Source of the DNA: Cucumis sativus
Lineage: Eukaryota; Streptophyta; Magnoliopsida; Cucurbitales; Cucurbitaceae
Length of the DNA stretch: 64,000 bases
Direction of reading: 5' to 3'
Assembly (NCBI RefSeq): GCF_000004075.3
Contig: NC_026657.2
Span: 33,218,732-33,282,731, forward strand
A program made the position numbers and the translations under genes. Positions 23,661 through 35,215 of the stretch are shown here, piece by piece (positions within the stretch are counted from its first letter, which is position 1; each line of letters begins with the position of its first letter). Under the pieces are notes generated by a model. That model ran no database searches and was not told the origin of the DNA. It saw nothing but the letters and a program-made list of their open reading frames with translations.

Positions 23661-23876
23661 GCTGAAACCTTTTCAATACCCTCAAAATAAAGAGACAGAA
23701 ACAGACATCCTTTTTTATTTATTTTAATTAATGAAGGGGGAAAAAGGAAAAGAAGAAAAAGGGAAAAAAAAGGAACTTTAAAAGTTGGAGCTAAAAGCCT
23801 AAAAGCACAAAGAACATGAGGCATCAAAGTACCCATTTACTTCCTTCCTTCTTTACATTTTTCCTAAATAAAACAC

Positions 23877-24012
23877 ACCTTTTTTTCTTTCTCTTTTTTT
23901 CCCTTTGCTTTTTCACTTTTCAAAATCTCTCTTTTTCTTTTTTCTTTTACTTTTTCCTTTTCCTTTTCCTTTTCTTTTTTTCTTTTTTTCTTTTTTCCTT
24001 TTTCACTTTCTT
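23877..24012. repeat. Polypyrimidine tract (TTTCC/TTTTC-rich)
   Basis: About 135 bp of almost pure T/C on the plus strand with repeated TTTTCC and TTTTTC units. Purine-rich tracts lie on the CDF-proximal side (23611-23660 and about 23736-23775). Confidence 0.8.
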
Positions 24013-27000
24013 TTTACACCGTTTATAAAAAAAAAAAAAAAAGGAAGATTCATCAATCACAAACTCTTTCTTTTCTCTATTAATTAAGTAACCTAATACA
24101 TCTACACCAACAATAATTCCTCAAATGTTCAAAATATATATAAAAAAAACCTCAATTTAATTCACCTATCAATTATGATCATTATTCTAATTATTACATT
24201 TATATTTTTAAAATAAATTTACCATTCATTTATACCATTGTTATCCTTTTTATAATTCCCTAACTTACCTAAAATTATTTCAAGAAATCAACTATTTCTA
24301 AATATGACTTTAACTCACCAATACATGTCATGACTTTTCAATCTTAAAAATGGTAGATTTGTACTTTCAATCCCACAATTGTTATACTATTAGCTCTAAC
24401 ATAAATTTGTACCGTCGACTTTGAGGTTGGAAATTCAATTCTCTTTCCATCTATATATTGTCAAATGTAGTAAAAAAAAAGGCAAAATTATGAACATAAA
24501 ATCATACGTATTGAGTAAATGTTTCTTAATTCTTGTTTTTTTTTTTTTTTGTTACATTTTATACTTTTTAAACTTACAAGTAAAAGTGATGTTTATAAAC
24601 TTAATATCACATCATTGTCAATGTAAAGTTATGATAACTACAATGTCAAATGTATAGTTAGAATGTATTTTTATATATTTGAGGTTTCAAACAAGACTTA
24701 AATATTTACTCAAATAATCAACTATTAATCACTATTCATTCCCCCACATAGCATATACGTTTAAATTTTCTTCTCTTTCGTAGTTATTTGACATCTTTTT
24801 AAACAAAAACAAAAAATGTATATAACGTGATTAATAAAAAAAAATTAATGAACGTACCTATATTTCTTGTTTTTGACAATTTTATCAATATAGACGTATT
24901 TAGAATAACAGTTTCTTAATTGCCTTTTCGTTACGTGTTATCTTTTTAATAAAGAATTTTTTTTTTTTTGACTAAATAAAAAGAGTTATAAACACTTTTT
25001 TTTTCATTCTTACATTTTGGATAAGTTAAACATTTTGTTCTTTCTCTTTAGTTTATAACCTTAGGAAATTTATAATTCTTTTTTTAAAATTTGTTTTTCT
25101 TTATTTAAAATAAAGAAAGCTAATTATTTTAAATGACAAAACTACAGTAAATATTCTCAAACATAGCAATATTTATCTACTACCTACCAGCGTCATGTTG
25201 CTATATTTATAAACGTTGACTAATTTTGTTATATTTGAAACAATCGAATAAAAAATTTATACTAATTTATAGAGAATATAAAATATATATGGAAGACTCT
25301 ATTACAAAATAGGAATGAACAATGAGAATAAATATATATTTTTTAAAATTGTTTCACAGGAAGCATTATAGGGTGCTTTTTGTTTCTTCTCAATATCATT
25401 AAGATGCTTATTCTACCCATCATATATAAAATCAACCTTAAAATTGCTAATTGCATTTTGCAATTTAATCATCTACAATATTTATATATATATTATTGTT
25501 CTAATAACATCATAATATATTTGTATGTGATATTGAAATTTTAAATAACATAATATAAATAATTGCTTCTTCAACATCTACACCATTTGTTTAATATTAG
25601 GAGAGGGTTGGAATGCAATGATTAATAATTTGAAAAAACATATTCATACTATGCAATTACAAATAATAATATCGCATTCATAATAAATATTATATCAAAT
25701 TATTGTTACTTGTTAGTTTTACATTAAAAAAAAGTCATTTACAATGTGGAAGAAATATTTTATAATTGCAAATCATGTTCTATTGTTGCTTAATAACTTG
25801 AATTAAAAAAATATCAATTAATTTATAATATTGCAATGGCAATTTTTGAAGAAAAAGAACGATAGTTTCTATTATAATTTATGATCATATATTATAGTTT
25901 TAGCATAGTATTAAATTTTCATTAATGTGCCATAGTTTCTGCATCAACCCCGAGGGTAAAGCAAAATTATTATCGTATGGTAAAAAAATATGTGAAAGGT
26001 AAAAACTATAAAAACAAATCAATAATATAAATATGTAATATAAGTAATTAAATTCAACCATTCACCAATGAAACCGACTTTAAAAGAAGAACAATAACAA
26101 AAGCACTTTTGAGAATTGAGCAAAATATTTCTTTTCAATATTCGACTTCATTTTGTACACGACTAAACTTTGAAGGTTTAAATAGGGTAAAGTGAATTTA
26201 CCAATCGAATTTATTTATACCTTTTTCTGGCAACCATTTAAATTCCATTTAGTCATTACTTTTAATTATTTTTTTCTGAATTTTTTAAAGTTGAAGTACA
26301 TAAAAATCAATTCATGGGTAAGAAATTATAGTTTGTTGTCTGGATTTTTAAAGATTTATTTTTAAAAAAATATCAAAGTCAAAATTTAAAAATAAAAGAA
26401 AATTTTAAAATCTTTGTTAATGTTTAGAAAATTAGCTAGGGATTAAATATTTTATAAAGGAAATGTGATAACCATGGGTAAGAAATTGTGATAAAATTAC
26501 AAGTACAATTTTAAAACACCATATGAGATTACCGATCAAAACAATATATTTTAGTTTTTAAAAAACTAGTTTTTATTTTTATTTTTTACCATAATCTTTA
26601 TATTTCTTAAGTAAAAGTGTTGTCAAATTTTAAACAAAAAAAAAAAAAAACTTTTAAAAACAATTCTCTCTCTAATATATATAGTCTTTTAATACTGGAA
26701 TAGAAATTTGTAAAAAAACCAAATGTTACTTAGTCATAATCAGTTTTTCAAATTTAGTTTATAGCCGGTGTTGATAAATTTATTACACATATTTAAAATG
26801 TTAGATATTCACAACGTTTTATTCTAAAATACTTTTCAAATTTAGACTAAACAATAACTTTATTTATACTTTTAATTTATTGAAAAATTTTAGATACCTT
26901 AATTGTAATTGTTCAAATTTTTTGTCATGAATTATCTTCTGTATGTGTAAAAAGTGATGCACATGTTAAGTTGCATTTGATCATTACTCTTTATTGTTCA

Positions 27001-27930
27001 ATATAACTATGTTGTACTTTTGGTTTGGTGGAATTTCTAATAATAAAAAAAAAGATTATAATTAATTTATCGATGTAATTCGTTAAAAATGTTAGTGAAA
27101 AACAAATAGGTTGACAATTTAGGTAAGAGAGATATTAAACTTTGATAATTCCTTTTCAAAAAGAAAAAAAGAGTTAAAATTAGGAAGTTTAGTATTTCAA
27201 ACCATATATTATTGTGTTATGTGTTGTTTTAACCTACATTTATCTAATATATATATATGTCCCATTTTAAAACTCAACTATGTATAATTTACTAGCTTAG
27301 ATGCTTGTTAGCATCTAAAAAATGTTAATGAATTAGTACTAATCTCAATTATCGAGCCATCCAACACCATTTTTTAACTTAAGAAATTACAAATCAAAAT
27401 TTAGAAACATGCGTGATTATATTTTAAACCCTAAAGATTAAACAAGTACAATTATTGAAACACAACTTTGATTTAATTTATAAAATATAATGGTAGAATA
27501 ACATATTAAAAGTTTTTTTTTCTATAAAATGTCAACTTTTGAGCAAAATCGATAAAACAGAAGCAGCAGCTGACCATAAAAAATGATCACATTTAAACAA
27601 GTGTAGAATGAAACTATATTTAGTTTTTAGAAATTGAATAGCGATATAATTAATAAAATATACAAAGTTGATTGATTTAGAAAAGTGGTGGAAATAAAAA
27701 TGATTAGTTGAAAAATTGGGGGTAAGAAATAGAAAAAATGGTAAAAGAAAGAGAAAGAGGGAGATGAGGTAAGCAGGAGAGAAATGTAAAACAAAAAAGG
27801 AAAGAGATAATAAATAATAAAAGAGAGAGAAGGAGTAAGCGTGTGGGTCCGATTAGGGAAAGTGATGCGGACTCGTGCGTTGATCGCTTTCTACGCCGCC
27901 TTTAATGCCTTTTCCCTCTTCCTCTACTAT

Positions 27931-27979
27931 TCTCTGTTCTCTATTCTCTGTTCTCTATTCTCTATTCTCTATTCTCTAC
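27931..27979. repeat. (TCTCTRT)7 heptamer minisatellite
   Basis: Seven consecutive 7-bp units (TCTCTGT, TCTCTAT, TCTCTGT, three TCTCTAT, TCTCTAC). It lies directly after a GC-richer 80-bp segment and before more CT-rich DNA, an arrangement like a plant promoter/5' leader, but no coding sequence follows. Confidence 0.9.
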
Positions 27980-30868
27980 TCTTTCTCTCTCTCACTTTCC
28001 TTAATCCCATCCAAATTACTCTCTCTCTACTCAGTTAATTATCTTACTATCCATTGTTTACTATATGATGCTTTTACTATTTGTTTTTTTAACCCCATTG
28101 AATGAGCCTTAGGTTCATCTTTCCCCTTTCTCTTTTCCTTTCAATTTATTCAATATGCATGGTTCATTAAAAGAGCTTCTATAATATATTTTAGTTTTTA
28201 TTTCAAAGAGTATAATATTTTCATGTTCTACTTAATAATACTCTTCAGACTATGTTTTCTTCATATTCATATATTTCTTCTTCTTCTTCTTATTATTATT
28301 TTGGGTTTTTATGTGAATTTGGTTGTTTCCTTTTGTCCTTAGGTTATAACTTTGGTACTTGGTACTTTAATTTATGCCTTAACTTGGCCTTCAGGTTCTT
28401 CTGATTGCTTCTTTTCTCATTGTTTTCAGCTTAATGTCTTTTTAAATAAATTTGTTTCATAATAACTCTTTTTTTTAAAAGGCCACACGTCTTGTTTGAC
28501 GATATTTTTTCTTTCTGAGAACTTCATAACAATGATAGGTAATTTAATTTATGTGTGTTAGAGAAAGAAGTTAGAAGAGAATTAGGGTGGGAGATTAGAA
28601 AAAATGGCATTATGTGTATGTGTATTGGTGGAAGATTGGAAGTATAAACTTTTTGGTCATTAGCACATATTTATATTAATCTGAATAAGTTCATTTGGAG
28701 AGTGAGTATAATAAAAAAGAATAAAGAGGAACTCCATTAAAAATGGATTAGGGTTATTCAAGATGTCAATTGATGAAGAACAAAGGTTTGCAACATTTAT
28801 TTTATATATTGATTATTATTGTTTGCATAGACTTAGACATCACATCAAAACTTGTACTGTGGGTGTGAAAATTACACACTTTTGCAAATTTAGTTTAGAG
28901 AAGAGTGGGGGGGTAAAGAGGCATTCATTTGGTTAATTATGTGCAAAGTGTTGGACGGAGTTCCTTTCTTTTATGTGAAAAGGGTTTGGATGATATACAT
29001 ACATATATATATATGTGTGTTTAGAATTATTGAAGTTAGGTCTTAGGAAAAGGTGATGGGGAAGGGGGTGAGGGGGGGTCTCTCTCTCATTCTAATTTTG
29101 AAATGATGTTCATCATGGCCTTAATTATAAAAATAACAAAATGAAAGAAAAAAATAAACCCATATATTGTTAGCAAACCCGATTTAAAAGCAGCCAGTCC
29201 AAACAAATGAATCACATATCTTTGTATAATCTAGTTTGATCAAATTAAATTTAATGGGACCAACATCAAATCTTGTTAATCGTCGTCAATATATATTAGA
29301 TATGAATTGTTATGTCATGACAAATACTGCCTTAAAGTAGATTTGACATGACTTATGTGTGAATATCGTTTATGTTCGTTGCTTTCAAGCTTTATTCAAT
29401 ACTCATCTTGAACATTTTAGTTATCGAAGAGAGAGTTGAAATATGTGATAAAAAGTTGAAATATACGTTTGAGCCAAGGGAAATAGTCTTAACTACTGCA
29501 TACCATTCTATATATTCACTTTGCAAAATAAGTTCTATAAAACTCTCATATATATTTATACTCATTCCAACCCTAACTTCTCGAGTGAGACAACAAAATC
29601 TGTGGAGTGCAAGTAATATAATTGCGAGTCCCTCCCAAGAAGTCAAAATCGAAAGGGGTTAGATCTACAACCAAAATCCAAATATTTAATCCCCATAGTC
29701 AAATAAAAAGCCTAAATTCAAATAGTTAGGACAAAAGCTAGCTAGCCCACACAATACCCTTGGAAAACTATCTAAATTAAAGAGCTCTCATTCAATTAAG
29801 AGGTCCAATATTCAAACAAATTCAAAACACTCAAAATTAAACTGGAAGGAAAAGAAAATCTGAAGCACTTGAAGACTTGAAACTCTTTGAAAACCTTAAA
29901 GATTAATTTATCGACACTTAAAGAGATTAGAAATCTTAGCTTCAAGAACCGATAAGTTAAATGTACATCCATACAAAATATATTAGAGAATCATATATTT
30001 TGTTCAAGTCTCGTGCACAAGAAGTACATATTAGACTTTGGTGATATATACGTTCTTTATTAAGAATACAATTGATTTCTATTTTGTCTTTTGTGATACG
30101 GAAGTAACATTTTACATTAATTTGGCAAAAACTTAACTTGATTCAACGTTTCCTCAAAGATTTTTTACTTTAATTTTTCTATAAAGATGAGTTTATGTAT
30201 ACTGTAAACATATGATATACAAATGGTCACTTATTTAATTATATATTTTAATTTTATGAACCTGAAATTTTGAGTAAAATTGATTGATTGATTTATTCTT
30301 TTACAAAATGATTTATATATTTATTTATTCCAAAAGAGTTATATGAATATTTTATTTTAGAAAACGATTTTTTGAGTAGAATTATAATTTTAATTTAATT
30401 TTCTCAAGCAAAAAAAAAAAAAAAACAATGTCAATTTTTTTCTATATATATATATAGGTTGATGATAATAACATAGGCACCCAATTATCTGTGAAAATTA
30501 AAGAGAGAAAGTAATATATTGGTTAAATATAGTAATTAAGATGAAATCAAATATGTTATGAAGGAAACAAAGAAGTTATTAATTAGTTCAAATATTTTCC
30601 TATGTTTATGGTTTAGAAAAGAAAAAGATATAAATTAATAGAGGTGGAAAATGAATAATTTTAGAACCACAGATATATAATTGAAGATGGCCCAACATCC
30701 AAATGAATAATAATAAAACAATACAAATTAATACTGGGACCTCCAAATAAAGAGGAAATGAAATTGTGGGAAATTAGAGAGAGTTGAAGAATGAAGAGAA
30801 AATGATTCTATTTGCCATGTTTATGCTCCCAATTGCAACACCAATCTCCATCTTCATCTTTTTTATCC

Positions 30869-30871
<3 letters not shown>

Positions 30872-30906
<35 letters not shown>
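30872..30906. repeat. (AT)17 microsatellite
   Basis: A long uninterrupted AT run in intergenic DNA, likely to be length-polymorphic. Confidence 0.9.
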
Positions 30907-30909
<3 letters not shown>

Positions 30910-33900
30910 TACTTTTTTGTCATGAGAACCCACACCCACACCCCCACTCCAAATTTCATCCCTTTTTATAACCCTAAACTTCAAACACAAGAGAAAAATA
31001 AGACATAAATTAAATGATGGTTGTACCCAAATATTATTCATTTTAGTTTCCACTAAAAGATCATCAATCATATATACATATATATACATATATATATCTG
31101 AACTCCTACTCCCACATCACATTTCAATTCATTTTCTTTACAAAATTCAATGTTGTTTATCTAACTATTTTGTATTATGGTGTTAATTATAATTATGAAA
31201 ATATGTGAATTATGGATAGAAATAAATTTGTAATTTTAAAAAATTAAATAACTTGTAAACCAATGAAAAATGACTGCAACGTGGATGATAAATGTTGTAA
31301 AATAGTTTAAAAGTATTTATAAGTTTAAGTTTCATATCTTCAATAATTAACATCAAATTTTAGTTTATCTCATATACAGTAATGTATTTACATGAATAAT
31401 GAGATGGATTTTTTTTTGTCTCTTCATTTTAGGGTTAGGATTAGATTTGAAGATATTTATTAGGTGGCAAATTTATTTGAATCAAGTCCACTTTATCTTA
31501 TGTTTATTTTCTTTCTTATTTTTTTTTATCAATAGCGTGTATGATGAGATCTCTAAATTTACTCGCAACAGTTATAAAAACCTAAAAAGAAAGCTTTTAT
31601 CTCGAATTATAAGACTAAATTGTATTTTAACCAAAGTTTTAAAATGCTAAACTTAACGTTTGTTTTTCAATTACCTTTATGAAATTACATTTTGGTATTG
31701 ATCTAGATGTAAGAAATAATAATAATAATAATAGAAAGGAAAGAAAAAGAAAAAAAGAGAAAAGGAAGAATGAGAAATAAAGTCCTTTTTGGTTCTAAAA
31801 GAAAAGCTATTTCTCCCACTTTTAACTTTTGAACTTTTCCTTTGCCTTAGTTTCAAAGTTAGTTGAGGAGTCAATTTGTTAAAGCACTTTCCTTTATCAC
31901 GTTTTGGACATTCCTTATCTCTCTTCTTAATTACCTCCATTTTCTAACTAATTTACTTTTTAAACTCTTTACTTTCAACCTTCAATTTTTTTTGAAAAAA
32001 ATGGACTCGTTTATGTTAGTCTTAGTTAACTATATTAGAATCTCTCGAACACTATATAAAAAATTTATTCTATACTTTTATATGGCATTTAACAAAGTTT
32101 ATGTGTTTGTTTTCATCGCGAGGATGTCGAATGTGAAAAGCTTTCCTCCCAATAATCTTCTTGATTATTTTTCTTTTACCATTTTAGTTTTTTCTAACAT
32201 ATCAACAATTTAAATGATAGATTGATAGGACAATCCATTGCCTAACATCACATTCACATTCATATAAAAAGGTAGAGCCAACAATAGAAGAATATCAAGG
32301 CCGTATTGTATATTTGGTTATTTCTATTATTTTATTAAAACTAAATAGACTCAATCCGGTAAAATTTTCACACCACGATTTACATATCTTCAACTTTTTT
32401 TGTTAGCTAGATAAATTAAATTTAAATTCTCCCTATTTGATCATACCATGGTTTGCATATCTTTTTAGTACTATAGTTCAATTCTTAGTTAAAGTTAAAA
32501 ATAGAGCTCTTGATCTTCTAACCCAAGACTCTTGCAATTTGGATTTAGATAGTTTAGTTTGGGCCTTTATGTTGTATGGGCTTAAGTCCATTATCATTTT
32601 TATTAGCTTTTAAGATGCTTAAATTCTAATCATGATTAAATTTAAAGTGGTGATAGAAAGATGTAATTAATGTATGCATAATATATACTTAAATCCTTCA
32701 CGCCTAAGAGTGGTTGATTATGGCCAGTGATTAACTTCTTTAAGTTTATTCTTATAATATAAAACAAACCATCATATTGTCTATACATTTTATTTTCTCC
32801 CTATTGTTGCTGTTAGCTTATATTAAAAATATAATCATTGAATTGTTCGAATATATATTGGATTTTTTTAAAAATAAAGTATATATTGGAATTAATGATT
32901 GATAAAGTTGCAATGCGAATTGACATTATACAAATCAAAACTAATTTAGAAGTATGAAATTCAATCCTATCTCCATAATTATGTACTAAAAATAGTCAAC
33001 TTGTATATGATTCATAATTTAGTTTAAAAACAAAATATAAATCTAATTATTTAGTTTTAAAAATTATTTAACAAGAATCTTTTGAACTTGTATCCTGAGT
33101 TAAATTAAAAAACGTTTTTTTTAAATAACAACTCAATTTTGTTTTTGAAATTTGGTCCAGAATACTTCAAGAACTTATTATTAGAGATAAAGAAAAAACC
33201 ATAGTTAAGAAATTATGTAATTTATTGATTTTCAAAAGAATGTTAAAAAATATTTATTTGTTGTACTTTGAAACATAAATAATATCCACAAACAAAGTAT
33301 TTAATTTTATTTTCTTTATTAACACTATTTTCAAATTTTCACATTTTTTTGTTATGTATTAATTTTGGTTGATATTCAACTACAAATATTTCAAATTAAA
33401 CGTTTCCTTTATTTTAGAAGGTTTGGTTTATTTTATTCTTTATCCTTAGTTTAAAATTCATCATTGCTAAAATGGTAAAATGTCAATAGACATTCAACAA
33501 TCTATAACTTATTTTTGGTGTGTTTATAAACGATTTTTAAATTTTTGAAGAAAGTTTCTTACTATTTTCAATAGTTCATAACCACGAGAAACTTTTCTTA
33601 CATACTTATTCTTTTTTTTAGAGATATGTGCAAAATAATAGTTCATTAAGCTATTCACCTAACAAAAACAAAAAAATTTAAGTAATAGTGTAATGAGATA
33701 TTTTTATTTGGACTAAAGTTCTTATCTAACTTTCGATCAATATACATAAATAAATAGTTAAAAATAAGTAGTTTCAAATTGTTACGTTATTAAACAAAAA
33801 TTTACATCATAAAATTGGTTTAATTACTATATCTTTACAAATAATTTGCAAAAATATTGAATTATTTTTTTATCTCTCTCTCTTATCAATACTAACAACT

Positions 33901-34615
33901 TAGTGGCCCAATACCAATATTAATTGACATCAATTTCTACAATCAATCTTATAATATAAGTTGGATCTTCCCACTTCATATATTGTCAAAAAATAAAAAA
34001 GGCAAGCATGTACAAGGGATTAAATGTTTGGGAGTTGATAAAATGATAATTAAACTAAGGGGTAAGGAGAAGGATTAACATTATATATCATAAAAAGGTT
34101 ATTACAAGACAAAATTAAAGTTGGAAGACAAAGTAGGGAATTGAATAGGATATGATATACAATAATTAAGCCAATAAACTTGTGTATATATATATATATT
34201 ACAAAGAGAGAAAAAGTCCAAAAACAAATAATACTAATTTTTGGTGCACAAAAAGTAAATTAAACCATTCCACTCATTTATTAGGAGACTGAAAGAAACT
34301 AAAGTAAAAAGACACGATTGCCCTTTTCTTTTCTTTTCTTTTTCCAATTCCTTAGCTTCAATTTTCTAATAAACTTCTTAATAACATTTTTTTTTTTTTT
34401 TACTTTCTTTCTACAAAGGCATCCCATTTCCATAACAATTCTTTGTTTGAACTCTTAACCAAGGTTTATAGAAATAAAAAAGAACAAAATTTTAAAAATT
34501 AGCCTCTTTTATTTCTAAAATTTGGTTAAGACTCAAAAAATACATACATACATATAAACAAAAAGAAAAGGTAAAAGTAAAATGGTTATCAAACAGTAAT
34601 AATCTCCAATGGAAA

Positions 34616-35095
34616 CTATGGTTTTGCAGGAGACTTGGGATCATGGTGATTGTTTGCTCCTGTGCCTGGATAATCATTGTTCTCCAGAATCAATCTTCCT
34701 TCAAACAATCTTTCAAATGAATCTCCATCAATTATCTCCATATCTCTTACATCCTACCAAAAAATTAGAACATCAATTTCCACATATCCACAACTATTTG
34801 GTTGTTGTTCTCCTAAGAGAGAATTTCAAGAGAGAGAGAGAGAGACCTGATGAACCAAAGCTTGGTAAGATGGGTGATCAAAAGTTGATTTGAGGATTCC
34901 TAGTAAGTGCAAGAAAATTGATTAGAGAAAAATGAATTAATCAGTAGAAATTGAAAGAATTAGAAGAAAGCAGGGAAAATGAAACTATGTTAGAGAGAAC
35001 TTACTTGTGGTGGGAACAGCAAGTGAAGAATTAGAAGAAAGGAGAAAGGAGAAAGCAAGAAAGAGAAGGAAGAAGGTGAAAATTTTCTGACCCAT
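34616..35095 (-). CDS. PSY-type tyrosine-sulfated signalling peptide precursor
   Basis: Assembled from three short minus-strand exons: 35095-35005, 34899-34847 and 34753-34616. The introns are GT-AG (donors GTAAGT and GTCTCT; acceptors CTAG and GTAG), with phases 1 and 0. The product has 93 residues: a signal peptide (MGQKIFTFFLLFLAFSFLL, cleavage likely near A26), a short propeptide with an acidic second half, and a C-terminal DYPGTGANNHHDPKSPAKP (75-93). Aligned to PSY1, residues D1-Y2, A7-N8, H11-D12-P13 and P16 fall at identical spacing (D75, Y76, A81, N82, H85, D86, P87, P90). Asp-Tyr is the tyrosylprotein sulfotransferase site. PSY peptides are secreted, sulfated on Tyr, sensed by leucine-rich-repeat receptor kinases, and promote cell expansion or control the growth-stress balance. 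The family call rests on motif spacing; the exon borders need a transcript. A (TA)n TATA region lies 100-120 bp upstream. Confidence 0.85.
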
Positions 35096-35193
35096 GTTTT
35101 CTTGGGAAACAAACACCCAATGTTAGATCTGCACAAAGAGGAAAAGGAAAAGATGGGAGTTTTTGAAGAAATATCCATGTGAGAGACATCATT

Positions 35194-35215
35194 TATATAT
35201 ATATATATATATATA
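35194..35215 (-). promoter_or_regulatory. (TA)n tract, probable TATA region of the PSY-type gene
   Basis: An alternating TA run 99-120 bp upstream of the ATG at 35095. The minus strand reads TTTATATATA, a suitable TATA element. It is also a microsatellite, so its length may vary between accessions. Confidence 0.5.

Larger units (their letters stand above)
23661..34615. other. Long AT-rich gene desert
   Basis: No gene was recognised over about 11 kb. It contains a polypyrimidine tract (about 23877-24012), a GC-richer island with a heptamer minisatellite (27840-28040), an AT microsatellite (30872-30906) and many A/T homopolymers. The open frames at 29372-29662, 30784-31089 and 31863-32213 are low-complexity or repeat-derived and match no family that could be recognised. 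No tRNA-like gene was seen. Confidence 0.5.

Noticed and set aside
27841..28105. Overlapping 65-66-residue frames at the heptamer repeat
   Set aside because: Most of each is translation of the CT-rich repeat. No family signal.
29372..29662. 96-residue plus-strand frame with a less simple C-terminal half
   Set aside because: No domain recognised and the minus strand is also open. It was thought of as a retroelement fragment but could not be supported.
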